DNA of 44,030 nt, taken from contig NZ_JASHHX010000027.1 of assembly GCF_030056575.1 (NCBI RefSeq), positions 1 through 44,030 of the forward strand, given 5' to 3'. A program made the translations under genes and the position numbers. This document shows positions 18,168 to 26,140 of the stretch, one piece after another. A model generated the notes under the pieces. It did not search any database. It was not told the DNA's origin and was given only the letters and a program-made list of their open reading frames with translations. Positions within the stretch are counted from its first letter, which is position 1. Each line of letters starts with the position of its first letter. The stretch is from Rhodoblastus sp. 17X3 (GTDB lineage: Bacteria; Pseudomonadota; Alphaproteobacteria; Rhizobiales; Beijerinckiaceae).

Positions 18168-18709
18168 ACAGGCGAAAAGCGCTGGCTTTCGCGCTCGCGG
18201 GATTCGCCCTCGCTACCCTCGCCGCCGCCGCCGCGCCGCCCGAACCACCCGGCTATCGCCTCGACGATTACCAGTCCCCGACGCCGGACACGTTCAACGG
18301 CGAACCGGCGCTGAGCGTCGAGGCCGCGAAAGCCGCCTGGTCCGATCCCAAGACCATCTTCATTGACGTGCTGCCGCATCCGCCCCGCCCCGAAGGCCTC
18401 CCGAAAGGGACAATCTGGCAGGAAAAACCTCATGCCGGCATAGCGCGGTCGATCTGGCTGCCGGAAGTCGGCCGCGGGGCCCTGGCGCCGGAGACCGAGG
18501 CCTATTTCAGCCGCAGCCTTTCCGAAATCACCGGGGGCGACAAGGACGCGATTCTGGTATTCTACTGCAAACGCGCCTGCTGGATGTCCTGGAACGCCGC
18601 CAAACGCGCCGCCTCCATGGGCTACAGCCAGGTCCGCTGGTATTCGGACGGAATCGAGGGATGGCGGGAAGCGGGACTGCCAACCGAAACGATCGCTCCG
18701 CGACCATAA
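18164..18709 (+). CDS. PQQ-associated CXXCW-motif rhodanese-like protein
   Basis: 181 residues with an Ala-rich signal peptide (FALAGFALATLAAAAA). A rhodanese-like domain spans about 50-175. The active-site loop is YCKRACWMSWNAAKRA with Cys135, Cys139 and Trp140, the hallmark of the PQQ-dependent catabolism-associated CXXCW family (spacing here is C-x3-C-W). A rhodanese-type cysteine next to a SoxYZ-like carrier suggests periplasmic sulfur or thiol chemistry, but no reaction has been assigned to my knowledge. It is translationally coupled to xoxJ (ATGA) and 33 bases ahead of the SoxYZ-like gene. Confidence 0.87.
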   Translation: MNRRKALAFALAGFALATLAAAAAPPEPPGYRLDDYQSPTPDTFNGEPALSVEAAKAAWSDPKTIFIDVLPHPPRPEGLPKGTIWQEKPHAGIARSIWLPEVGRGALAPETEAYFSRSLSEITGGDKDAILVFYCKRACWMSWNAAKRAASMGYSQVRWYSDGIEGWREAGLPTETIAPRP

Positions 18710-18742
18710 GGCTGCGAAACGCGCCAGAACGAGGAGGACGCC

Positions 18743-19552
18743 ATGCTGACGAAACGGACTCTTTTACACGCGGCTGTTCTGGCGCTGGCGGCGCCCGCCG
18801 CGCTGCGCGCCGAGATCAATACGCCCGAGAACGAGGACAGCTGGAAATCCCTCAGGACCCAATTTTTCGGCGACCGTCCGATCGGCGCGGGGGATGGCTT
18901 TATCGTCCTGAACGCCCCCACGCGCGCGGAAGACGCGGCGCTTGTGCCGATCGATCTGATGTTCCCTGCGCGCGGCGCCGGGGACGACAGGGTCAAGGCG
19001 GTCACGCTGATCGTCGATGAAAATCCCATGCCCATGGTCGCGACGCTTCAGCGCGGCCGCATCGACAAAGGCCCGTTCGCCTTTTCGCTGCGCATTCGAG
19101 TCAATTCCTATTCCAATGTCCGCGCCATCGCCGAGACGGAGAGCGGCGCGCTGCATATGGCGCGCGTCTTCGTCAAGGCGGCGGGGGGCTGTTCGGCGCC
19201 GGCCGGCAAGGACCCGGAAGAAGCGCGGGCCGCCGCGGGGAAGATGCGCTTCCGCACTTTCGCCGCGACCGGACGCGATGAGGCGCAGGTCCAGATCCGG
19301 CACCCCAACTATTCCGGCATGCAGATGGATCAGGAAACCCGGCTCTACACGCCGGCCTGGTATATCGTCGCGGTGAAGGTTCTTCAGGGCGACGACCTGC
19401 TGTTCAGCATGGAGAACGGAATCTCGCTCAGCGAGGACCCGACCTTCCGCTTCACCTATCGCGCCAATGGCGCGCCGATCCGCGTCGAGGCGCGGGATTC
19501 GCGCGGAGCGGAATTCACCCGCGTCTTCTCCGGCAACGGCGATCCGGCCTGA
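18743..19552 (+). CDS. quinoprotein-dehydrogenase-associated SoxYZ-like carrier protein
   Basis: 269 residues with a signal peptide (LLHAAVLALAAPAALRA). The N-terminal SoxY-like half ends in AAGGCSAPAG, where Cys150 is the likely carrier residue, analogous to the GGCGG arm of SoxY. The C-terminal half (about 165-269) is SoxZ-like, with IRHPNYSGMQMDQETRLYTPAWYI. The fused SoxYZ form is typical of quinoprotein relay systems, together with the SoxH-like hydrolase at 13488. No sox thiosulfate-oxidation genes are present, so the carried group is unknown. GAGGAGG precedes the ATG. It closes the plus-strand xox block. Confidence 0.9.
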   Translation: MLTKRTLLHAAVLALAAPAALRAEINTPENEDSWKSLRTQFFGDRPIGAGDGFIVLNAPTRAEDAALVPIDLMFPARGAGDDRVKAVTLIVDENPMPMVATLQRGRIDKGPFAFSLRIRVNSYSNVRAIAETESGALHMARVFVKAAGGCSAPAGKDPEEARAAAGKMRFRTFAATGRDEAQVQIRHPNYSGMQMDQETRLYTPAWYIVAVKVLQGDDLLFSMENGISLSEDPTFRFTYRANGAPIRVEARDSRGAEFTRVFSGNGDPA

Positions 19553-19568
19553 CCCATAAGCGCGTAAC

Positions 19569-19604
19569 GCCAATCGTCATAGGTTGAGGCCTTTGACGAT
19601 TGGC
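19569..19604. terminator. perfect 11-bp inverted repeat between convergent operons
   Basis: GCCAATCGTCA (19569-19579) pairs exactly with TGACGATTGGC (19594-19604) across a 14-base loop. It sits 17 bases after the SoxYZ-like stop, where the plus and minus blocks converge. It lacks a T-run. A second, weaker dyad GATCGCG-CGGCAT-CGCGATC follows at 19681-19700, near the stop of the minus-strand gene. Confidence 0.5.
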
Positions 19605-19713
19605 AAGGAGCGAATGCGACCGAAGCCCGGCGAAAGACTGCCGTCTGGCGACGCCCTATGGGCTTACGCGAGGGGCTCCTGATCGCGCGGCATCGCGATC
19701 GGGATGAAAAAAG

Positions 19714-20094
19714 TCAGAAGCAGCGGATTTCCGCCTCGGCCTGTGCGCGGCGCAATTCCGCGACGATGTCATCGAAACGCGATGAGCTGCGAAAAGCGTT
19801 GGCGGCCTGCCCGACGCCCTGTCGCATGGACAGCACGGTCTCCGCCTCGACATATTTGTCATAGGGCAGGATCGCGGCGAGCATGTCCTGAGAGCAGGCG
19901 CATTTCTTCAGCACTTCGCGGGTCTGGCCATTGGCGGCCATGCAGGCGAACACATAATCGGCGCGCGCCTCGGTCGGATAGTCATTGACCGGATCGCCGT
20001 CGCCGGCCAAAGCCGGCGACGCGAAAACCAGCGCGAGAATGAGCGCCCCCGGAACGAGCCGCCAGGCGCGACGCTCAGCTCTTCTTGCCGTCAT
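19714..20094 (-). CDS. exported four-cysteine protein in the xox accessory block, unknown
   Basis: 126 residues from MTARRAERRAW, with a clear signal peptide (LVPGALILALVFASPALA, cleavage near 30). The mature part has C51 in YVFACMAANGQ, a CAC pair (C65 and C67) in VLKKCACSQDML and C125 just before the end. The text is compact and helical (YDKYVEAETVLSMRQGVGQAAN). I do not recognise a named family. Its first 20 bases overlap the end of the upstream 221-residue gene, implying coupled translation. The location between xox genes and PQQ-associated genes suggests a periplasmic role in methanol oxidation. Confidence 0.78.
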   Translation of the reverse strand: MTARRAERRAWRLVPGALILALVFASPALAGDGDPVNDYPTEARADYVFACMAANGQTREVLKKCACSQDMLAAILPYDKYVEAETVLSMRQGVGQAANAFRSSSRFDDIVAELRRAQAEAEIRCF

Positions 20095-20740
20095 AGCGCA
20101 ATGTCTCCTCGAGCAGCACCGCGCCGGCGGCGTCGCGGGCGGCGATGTCGATTTCATAGACTGCGCCCGGCAGATCGGGCGCAACGCGGAACACATAGGT
20201 CAGCGTGTCGAGCCCATTCATCCGCTCCTTTTGCGGGTCGTTCCTGAACGGAGCGATTTCGACGCGCCACGCCTTCGCCTGCCCGTCGATCTTGTCCGGC
20301 GCGGTCTGCGCCTCGCGCAAGGCGGCCCGAATGGCGTTCTTGAGATAGCGCGGATTGGCTCTGAACAGGGCCGACAATTGCTGGATGTTGTTCTCCAGCA
20401 TCAGGCTGATCACCGGGTTGCCCGACATGGACTCGAAGGGTCCAGCCGGCCGGCGGTGTTCCGCGCTGAACATGTCCACCCGCACATTGCGCTCCTCGGG
20501 GGCCTTGCCGGCCTCGTCGATCGTCAGCTTGACCTTGTCGTCGAAGGCCTTGCCATATTTGGCGGGATCGGCTGATTTCTGGCTGTAGGAATAGTTCAGC
20601 TCGTCGCCTGGATTCGTATTGGCCAGCTGCGGGGCTTCAAACAGGATGTCGGCGGCGGCGGGCGGCTTATCCTGCGCCAAAGCCGCGGCGGCGTTGAAAA
20701 ACAGAAGGCATGCAACAACAGGCCCCGGACGGAGCTTCAT
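20075..20740 (-). CDS. exported protein of the xox accessory block, unknown
   Basis: 221 residues with a signal peptide (VVACLLFFNAAAALA, cleavage near 22) and GGGAGAG before the ATG. The mature protein has no cysteine. It shows beta-rich stretches with alternating polarity (DELNYSYSQKSAD, DDKVKLTIDEAG, AWRVEIAPFRND, LTYVFRVAPDLPGAVYEIDIAA), suggesting a periplasmic beta-sandwich. No catalytic motif or known domain is apparent. It is coupled by overlap to the four-cysteine gene and lies downstream of the response-regulator gene, so the three may be one unit. Function unknown. Confidence 0.78.
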   Translation of the reverse strand: MKLRPGPVVACLLFFNAAAALAQDKPPAAADILFEAPQLANTNPGDELNYSYSQKSADPAKYGKAFDDKVKLTIDEAGKAPEERNVRVDMFSAEHRRPAGPFESMSGNPVISLMLENNIQQLSALFRANPRYLKNAIRAALREAQTAPDKIDGQAKAWRVEIAPFRNDPQKERMNGLDTLTYVFRVAPDLPGAVYEIDIAARDAAGAVLLEETLRYDGKKS

Positions 20741-20760
20741 ACTTCTCTCCCTTGCGAGCG

Positions 20761-20786
20761 CCCCGAGCGCCGTGCGGCGCTCGGGG
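20761..20786 (-). terminator. hairpin between response-regulator and unknown exported gene
   Basis: CCCCGAGCGCC (20761-20771) pairs perfectly with GGCGCTCGGGG (20776-20786) around GTGC. It lies 35 bases past the regulator stop and just before the ribosome site of the next minus-strand gene. No T-run is present, so partial termination or a processing stem is equally possible. Confidence 0.6.
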
Positions 20787-20821
20787 ACTTGACGTTTCTT
20801 GTTGGAGTCAGCGCCGTGCTC

Positions 20822-21526
20822 TCAGCGCGCGGCGCTCTTGTAGCCCGCCATGTCGAGCATGAAGCCGCGACCGCGCACCGTGCTGATGAACGGCCCGCCG
20901 ACGCGCGTGATCTCGGTGAATTTGGTGCGCAGATAGCCGAGATAGACGTCTACGACATTCAGCGAGGTGCAGCCCTGGTCGCCCCAAAGCTGGTCATAGA
21001 TTTCGCCGCGGCCGACCGGATGGTTGGCGTTGTCCATCAGGATCGCCAGCAACTCCGACTCGCGCTGCGTCAGCCGAATGTGGGCGTTGCCGTAATGGGC
21101 CTGGCGCGTGTGCATGTCGAGCACAAGCTGCCCGACCTTGCGGCGCTCGCTCGAGTCCGCCGAGATCGCATGGTGCATCAGATGCGCCCGCAGGCGCTCC
21201 ACCAGTTCATCGAACTGGAAGGGCTTGGCGATATAATCGTCAGCGCCCGCATTCAGGCCGCTGGCCCGATCGGCCGCCTTGTGGCGGTCGCTTAGAAAAA
21301 GGATCGGTTCGGTCCGACCATTGCGCCGCATGGCGCGGCACATCTCAAAATCGTGATTGTCCGGAGACGGCGTGTCGAACAAAACCGCGCATGGATTGAG
21401 CGCCTTGGCGGTTTCGACCGGGTCCTCTCCTTCGCCCACGAAAGTGACGTCAAACCCTTCCGCCTTGAGACCTTCGGCGAGCACGCCTCCGGCCACGAGA
21501 TCGGTTTCGATGATGAGAACATTCAT
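20822..21526 (-). CDS. OmpR-family response regulator within the PQQ/xox block
   Basis: 234 residues. The receiver (1-115) has phospho-acceptor D51 in VLFDTPSPDNHDFEM and K101 in YIAKPFQFDELVERL. The usual double-acid pocket reads E7-T8-D9, a mild departure. The winged-helix output (about 130-228) contains IRLTQRESELLAILMDN, VVDVYLGYLRTKF and FISTVRGRGFMLD. No sensor kinase is in the window. By position it is a candidate regulator of methanol oxidation or PQQ-linked genes, like the response regulators needed for methanol dehydrogenase expression in other methylotrophs; that is inference. Confidence 0.9.
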   Translation of the reverse strand: MNVLIIETDLVAGGVLAEGLKAEGFDVTFVGEGEDPVETAKALNPCAVLFDTPSPDNHDFEMCRAMRRNGRTEPILFLSDRHKAADRASGLNAGADDYIAKPFQFDELVERLRAHLMHHAISADSSERRKVGQLVLDMHTRQAHYGNAHIRLTQRESELLAILMDNANHPVGRGEIYDQLWGDQGCTSLNVVDVYLGYLRTKFTEITRVGGPFISTVRGRGFMLDMAGYKSAAR

Positions 21527-21797
21527 CGTTACTTGCCCTGCGTTTCACATTCCCCGCCGCCGACCTTGTTTGAGACTTGCGCTCGGTCGTTCGACGCCGC
21601 GAGGATAGAGCCTCGCTCTCACGCTCACAACTCACTCATGCCCCGATCGGGCGCGTTTTCGGGAAAAAAATCTTATTAAATTCGTCTTATATTTCTTATT
21701 TTATATATGTTGGCCTGACCTCAGCCACCCGTCAGCACCTGTTTTGGCGATTTGCTCCGGCCTTTGATGCGCCCTGAAGCCGCCAAATCCGGCAGTG

Positions 21798-22409
21798 TCA
21801 GAGACGCTGCTGGATCTTTCGGGCCATTTCGAACGCGCGGCGCTCCAACAAGATGGGCGTTTCGCAAACATAAGACAAGGCTCGTGAACGGTCGTCGAAA
21901 ATTCGCTTGTCCCATTTCAGGCTGGAAGCCGCGTCGTCGAGCGCCGAAGGCGAGGAAACGTCCTTCGACTCCTGCTCGTCGCTGATCTTGTCGGCCTCGG
22001 CGCGAATTTTCTCCGCCAGGAGATGCTGTCCCCGCGCATAGCGTACGACCCCCGAAATCACCCGATTGCGCTCGCTGTTGATGATGGCGAGCGCGCCGGC
22101 GAACACGCGCGTCAGCCGCACGGACTTGTCCGCGCCGGCGCTGGCCGCGAATTCGTCGATGAGGCCGTCCATCTCCGTTATCTGCGTGCGACGCGAGGCG
22201 AGCTTGCGCGCCAGGGCTGTTGCCCCGGAATCATCGTCCCAGGGGCCCGCCGACGCGAGATCGGGACCGGACCAGACGGCGGCCGGGCTGATCTCGCCGG
22301 TCCGCCGCTGGGCGCAGGGCCAGTCCGGATCCTCCGCCGGCTTCGCCAAAGCCGGCGCGGCTATGCCCAGCAGGAAGGCTAAGGCGACCAAAGGTGCGAG
22401 GCGGACCAT
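21798..22409 (-). CDS. exported two-cysteine protein of the PQQ block, unknown
   Basis: 203 residues from MVRLAPLVAL, with GGAGGA six bases upstream and a signal peptide ending near ALA (22). The mature protein begins KPAEDPDWPCAQRRTGEISPAAVWSGPDL, with Cys32, and has a second Cys182 in SYVCETPILLERRAFEMARKI. The two cysteines near opposite ends could pair. The middle is helical and charged. I recognise no domain, but the PDWPCxQR..ISPAAVWSGP opening looks conserved rather than random. It lies 36 bases after the beta-propeller gene and is probably in its operon. Role unknown. Confidence 0.8.
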   Translation of the reverse strand: MVRLAPLVALAFLLGIAAPALAKPAEDPDWPCAQRRTGEISPAAVWSGPDLASAGPWDDDSGATALARKLASRRTQITEMDGLIDEFAASAGADKSVRLTRVFAGALAIINSERNRVISGVVRYARGQHLLAEKIRAEADKISDEQESKDVSSPSALDDAASSLKWDKRIFDDRSRALSYVCETPILLERRAFEMARKIQQRL

Positions 22410-22445
22410 GCGAATTCCTCCAGAACCCTGACGGGTCCCCAATAG

Positions 22446-23426
22446 TTAGTGCGGAGACGAAGCCACTCCAAGCGGCGACTGGCCGACGGGGATGCTCTTG
22501 ACCACCTTGAGGCTCGCCACGTCGATCACGGAGACGTCGTTGGAATTGCCATTGGTGGTGAACAGCAGCTTTTCATCGGGCGTCAGCGCCAGATGCCAGA
22601 CGCGCTGGCCGACGAGCAGATATTTGCGAACCTCGAAAGTCTCGGCGTCCACCACCGCGACGCGATTGGCCGGCCCCAGCGCGACGAAGGCGGTCTTTCC
22701 GTCGCTGGTCAGCCGAATGCCGACCGGCTGGATTTCCTCGCGGGTCAGGCCGGGGATTTCGAACTTGATCTTCTTGATGATCTTGTGCGTCTTCGGATCA
22801 ATCACCGCGACGGCGCCGCCGACCTCGGAGCTGACCCATAGCCTTGAGCCGTCCTTGCTGAAGACCGCCACCCTCGGGCGCTTGTCGACCAGCACGCTGT
22901 CGATCAGCTTGAAGGTATGGGCGTCGATGAAATGGGCCATGCTGGTTGTTTCCGAGGTATTGACCAGCACATTGCCATCGGGGCTTAGCGCCATGCCCTC
23001 CGGCTCCACCCCCACCGGCACGCGGGCGACGATCTGGTTCTTCTCGATGTCGAGAACGGTGACCTCGGAATTGTCCTCATTGGAGATATAGAGCGGATTG
23101 CCGGAAGGGTTCATCGTGAACTGCTCCGGGTCCTTGCCAGAATCCAGCGTGCGCAGGAGTTTCATGGTGGAGGTGTCAATGACCTCGACGCCGTTCTCGT
23201 CGCTGGCGCAGATATAGAGATTCTTGCCGTCCGGGCTGACGAGAACGCCGCGTGGCCGCCGCCCGACCTTGACGGTCTTGACCACCGCCAGCTTCTCGCT
23301 GTCGATCACGCTGACATTATTGCTCTTCTCATTGGTCACATAGATCTGATAGGCCCCCGCCGGCAGGGCCGACGCGGCCCACAGGCCCGAGAGCGCCAGC
23401 GCGCCCCAAATTCCAAATCCACGCAT
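22446..23426 (-). CDS. PQQ-dependent catabolism-associated beta-propeller (YVTN repeat) protein
   Basis: 326 residues with an N-terminal signal (LALSGLWAASALPAGAYQ). Six to seven blades repeat the pattern IYVTNEKSNNVSVIDSEKLAVVKTV, LYISNEDNSEVTVLDIEKNQIV and LFTTNGNSNDVSVIDVASLKVVKSI. This exported YVTN-repeat family is a regular companion of PQQ-dependent alcohol dehydrogenases. The biochemical job is not established; a scaffold or binding role is likely. GGGGAG lies six bases before the ATG. The PQQ-linked binding protein is 25 bases upstream, so the two form an operon. Confidence 0.9.
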   Translation of the reverse strand: MRGFGIWGALALSGLWAASALPAGAYQIYVTNEKSNNVSVIDSEKLAVVKTVKVGRRPRGVLVSPDGKNLYICASDENGVEVIDTSTMKLLRTLDSGKDPEQFTMNPSGNPLYISNEDNSEVTVLDIEKNQIVARVPVGVEPEGMALSPDGNVLVNTSETTSMAHFIDAHTFKLIDSVLVDKRPRVAVFSKDGSRLWVSSEVGGAVAVIDPKTHKIIKKIKFEIPGLTREEIQPVGIRLTSDGKTAFVALGPANRVAVVDAETFEVRKYLLVGQRVWHLALTPDEKLLFTTNGNSNDVSVIDVASLKVVKSIPVGQSPLGVASSPH

Positions 23427-23451
23427 TCCAGTCTCCCCGCCTCCGCGGCGC

Positions 23452-24696
23452 TCAATTCATATGACAGGTCGTTTCCGGCAGGTCCGCGCCCAGCGTGTCG
23501 AGGACCGAGCGCTGGTGCAGGAAGCCCGGCTGCGGCGCGACGCCGACGATGGATTTCGGCTGGGCGTAGAGCAACACCTGCCTCAACTGCTGGTCCCACG
23601 GCCGGAAGCTCCCGGGCGAACCCTTGTAATTGGCCAGGTTGAAGTCCGGCCCGTCGAGAAAGGCCCGCAGCCCCTCCGGATTGGCGCTCTTCTGGTTTTG
23701 CGCGGCGTCGCCGATCGCCCGCGCCGCCATCCACGCCTGGTAATCGACCGGGCGCATCACGCGGCCGGCGAAGCGCAGGAAGCGGCTCTGCAATTGTTCG
23801 GCGCCCCAGGCGATATGGACCGCGCTCCAGGAGGTCGGAACAAGCCCCTGTGTGCCGAGAACCAGCTTCGGGTCGGCGGTGCGATAGAGAAGGAAGTCGC
23901 CGAAATCGGCGGCCTCGTCAGCCACGACGATGACGTCATAATCCCCGCCGCGCGCGAAGTTCAGGGCCTCGGCCTCGGTGATGTTGTCGCCGCGCGCCCG
24001 GGCCAGCGGGCCAAAGGTCCACGGCTTCTCCGCGACGATCTTGAGGCCGAATTTCCGCGCCGAAGCGCGAAAGGCGGCGGCATAGGCGGCGTCGGCCTCG
24101 CCCGGCCCGATGACCAGCAGCGCGCGGGTCCAGCGCCGCACGAGCAGGAACTGCGCCAGCGCGTCGGTCAGCATGGCGCGGCTCGGCGCGATGTGGAACA
24201 GGTTGGCGCGGCAATCGGGACCGCGCAGCCGGTCGTCCGGGGCGGAAGCATTGAACACCAGCGCGCCCGAGGGCCGCAGGGCGTCCGCCAACTGGAGCAG
24301 TTCCGCTGCCGGCAGATCGGCGATGAACAGGCGCAGGCCCTTGTCGGCCAGCTTGCGCGCCGCCTCGACAGGCGATTCCCCGGGCTCGACCAGCGCCTCA
24401 GTCAGCTCGAAGCTCTGCCCGGTGAAGGCGCCGGTCGTGTTGTTCTCCGAGATCGCGAGCGCCGCGCCCTTCACGCCTTCATCGCGCGGGACGGCTTCGA
24501 GATCGTAGAGCGGCGGCGGCGGCTTCGCATATGCAATATAGCCGATGTCGATCTTGAGCTTTTCCTGCGCCTGAGCGCCTTTCAACGCGCCGGCGCAAAG
24601 GCAGAAAGCGCAAAATGCCGCCCAGAGGACTGGACGGCGCCGCAAAGCAGCAAAAATCTTGAAACTACTTCCCATGTGAAGATTATTCTTGGACAT
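23452..24696 (-). CDS. ABC-type periplasmic binding protein of PQQ-dependent alcohol dehydrogenase systems
   Basis: 414 residues with a signal region (VLWAAFCAFCLCAGALKGAQAQ). The body resembles branched-chain-amino-acid-type (type I) binding proteins: GVKGAALAISENNTTGAF near the start, RWTRALLVIGPGEADAAYAAAFRASARKFG in the middle, and VHIAWGAEQLQSRFLRFAGRVMRPVDYQAWMAARAIG later. It matches the family accompanying PQQ-dependent alcohol dehydrogenases. The matching ATPase and permease genes, normally beside it, are absent in this window. The start codon has no strong ribosome site; an ATG at 24675 is an alternative. It heads the minus-strand PQQ block. Confidence 0.88.
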   Translation of the reverse strand: MSKNNLHMGSSFKIFAALRRRPVLWAAFCAFCLCAGALKGAQAQEKLKIDIGYIAYAKPPPPLYDLEAVPRDEGVKGAALAISENNTTGAFTGQSFELTEALVEPGESPVEAARKLADKGLRLFIADLPAAELLQLADALRPSGALVFNASAPDDRLRGPDCRANLFHIAPSRAMLTDALAQFLLVRRWTRALLVIGPGEADAAYAAAFRASARKFGLKIVAEKPWTFGPLARARGDNITEAEALNFARGGDYDVIVVADEAADFGDFLLYRTADPKLVLGTQGLVPTSWSAVHIAWGAEQLQSRFLRFAGRVMRPVDYQAWMAARAIGDAAQNQKSANPEGLRAFLDGPDFNLANYKGSPGSFRPWDQQLRQVLLYAQPKSIVGVAPQPGFLHQRSVLDTLGADLPETTCHMN

Positions 24697-24862
24697 TTGC
24701 TAAGACGTCAATGTGAAAATCATAAGCGATTTTTAAGACGGGGGTCAATGCGCGCCCTCAGGCCTTATGCCATAATCGTCACATGATAGTTTTAGCGCGA
24801 GACTTACCGCATAATCGCGCCAAGTCTTCCGAAAATATGGCCATTATTACTTGGAGTTCTAG

Positions 24863-25351
24863 ATGAGCACTCTATGGCTGGCCGCCATGGGCTTGCCCAC
24901 GATGCTTGCTGCTTTCGGCGTTTCCGCCAGAGCGGCGCCGACTCCCGTTCTTGTGATGCCCTTTGCTTTCGCTGACGACGGCGCGGCCGATCAGGCCGTC
25001 GCGCACGCCGGTCATCTCGAGCTGATGATGCGCGAACTGCGCGTCGCCATCGACCAGAAGGGCGTCTACCGCACCATTTCGCCCGATCCGATCCTGGCCG
25101 ATTTCATCGAAAGCGACGCCGCCTGCGTGCTGCAGCGGGCGCGCGATCTCGGCGCGACCTATGTTCTCGCCGGCGCCATACAGACGCTCGGCGCGACGGC
25201 CTCCAATGTATGGCTCGGCCTGTTCGACGCCGCCGACGGCCGGCGTCTTTCCTGCTGGCAATCGACCTTTCGCGGCGACAGCGACGAATCCTGGCGCCGC
25301 GCCGCAAATTTCCTTGGCGAAGAAATATCCGCCGCTCCGCTGCCGAATTGA
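24863..25351 (+). CDS. DUF2380-like exported protein
   Basis: 162 residues from an ATG six bases after GGAG. An N-terminal hydrophobic signal ([20 protein letters not shown]) precedes [13 protein letters not shown], then [50 protein letters not shown] and [22 protein letters not shown]. This is the pattern of DUF2380 proteins, related in layout to periplasmic proteins that resemble the TolB N-terminal fold. They occur near PQQ-dependent dehydrogenases; the role is unknown. It is divergent from the PQQ-linked binding protein and 94 bases before gfa. Confidence 0.75.
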   Translation: MSTLWLAAMGLPTMLAAFGVSARAAPTPVLVMPFAFADDGAADQAVAHAGHLELMMRELRVAIDQKGVYRTISPDPILADFIESDAACVLQRARDLGATYVLAGAIQTLGATASNVWLGLFDAADGRRLSCWQSTFRGDSDESWRRAANFLGEEISAAPLPN

Positions 25352-25445
25352 AGCCCCGTCATCCGGCCGGCGCATTCGCGCAGGCCGCTTGCGCCTCGGA
25401 TATTCGGGTTATTCCGAGGCTTCGCAAAAACCCGAGGAGGAAGCC

Positions 25446-26021
25446 ATGACTGTCAGTATCCACCCCTCAGTCGACAACGGCGTCAGGCCCGGTCGCGCCG
25501 ATTTCGCCGGCGGCACGCTGAGCTGCAAATGCGCCCACGACCCCGTCAAGGTCACGATCAAGGGCAATGTCGCCCACAACCACGCCTGCGGCTGCACCAA
25601 ATGCTGGAAGCCGGCCGGCGCCAATTTCTCGGTGGTCGCCGTCGTTCCGCGCGACAACCTCTCCGTGACCGCCCATTCGGAGAAGCTGCACATCGTCGAT
25701 CCCAATGCGACGATCCAGCGCTATGCCTGCAAGGAATGCGGCGTGCACATGTTCGGCCGCATCGAAAACAAGGCCCATCCTTTCTACGGCCTCGATTTCG
25801 TCCATACCGAATTGTCGTCGGAAGAAGGGTGGGCGGCGCCGGAATTCGCCGCTTTCGTTTCTTCGATCATTGAATCGGGCTTCCCGCCGTCCCGCATGGG
25901 CGAAGTACGCTCGCGCCTGACGGAATTGGGCCTGCCGCCCTACGACGCCCTGTCCCCGGCGCTGATGGACGCGATCGCGACCCATATCGCGAAGGCTTCG
26001 GGCAAACTGGCGGCCGCCTGA
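25446..26021 (+). CDS. gfa: S-(hydroxymethyl)glutathione synthase (glutathione-dependent formaldehyde-activating enzyme)
   Basis: 191 residues from [10 protein letters not shown], with GAGGA before the start. The cysteine set is that of Gfa: CKC (27-29), ACGCTKCW (C48, C50 and C53) and CKECG (C95 and C98), which bind two zinc ions. Gfa accelerates the condensation of formaldehyde and glutathione to S-hydroxymethylglutathione, the substrate of FrmA. In-frame upstream codons exist but overlap DUF2380 and are not family-like. The next gene on the strand is fghA, and a terminator separates them. Confidence 0.95.
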   Translation: MTVSIHPSVDNGVRPGRADFAGGTLSCKCAHDPVKVTIKGNVAHNHACGCTKCWKPAGANFSVVAVVPRDNLSVTAHSEKLHIVDPNATIQRYACKECGVHMFGRIENKAHPFYGLDFVHTELSSEEGWAAPEFAAFVSSIIESGFPPSRMGEVRSRLTELGLPPYDALSPALMDAIATHIAKASGKLAAA

Positions 26022-26056
26022 CGGCATCGCGCGCCGCCAATCTGGCGATTAACCGA

Positions 26057-26098
26057 GCGTCGGAGAGCCCGGACAGGCTCCCCGACGCATTCCTTTTC
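26057..26098 (+). terminator. terminator after gfa
   Basis: GCGTCGG (26057-26063) pairs with CCGACGC (26082-26088) and inner GAGCC with GGCTC, with one A-C mismatch, around a six-base loop. ATTCCTTTTCC follows. It lies 36 bases past the gfa stop. Confidence 0.75.
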
Positions 26099-26140
26099 CG
26101 CCAGCCATTCAGACTGGCTTGATGATCCTGGAGTTCGACG

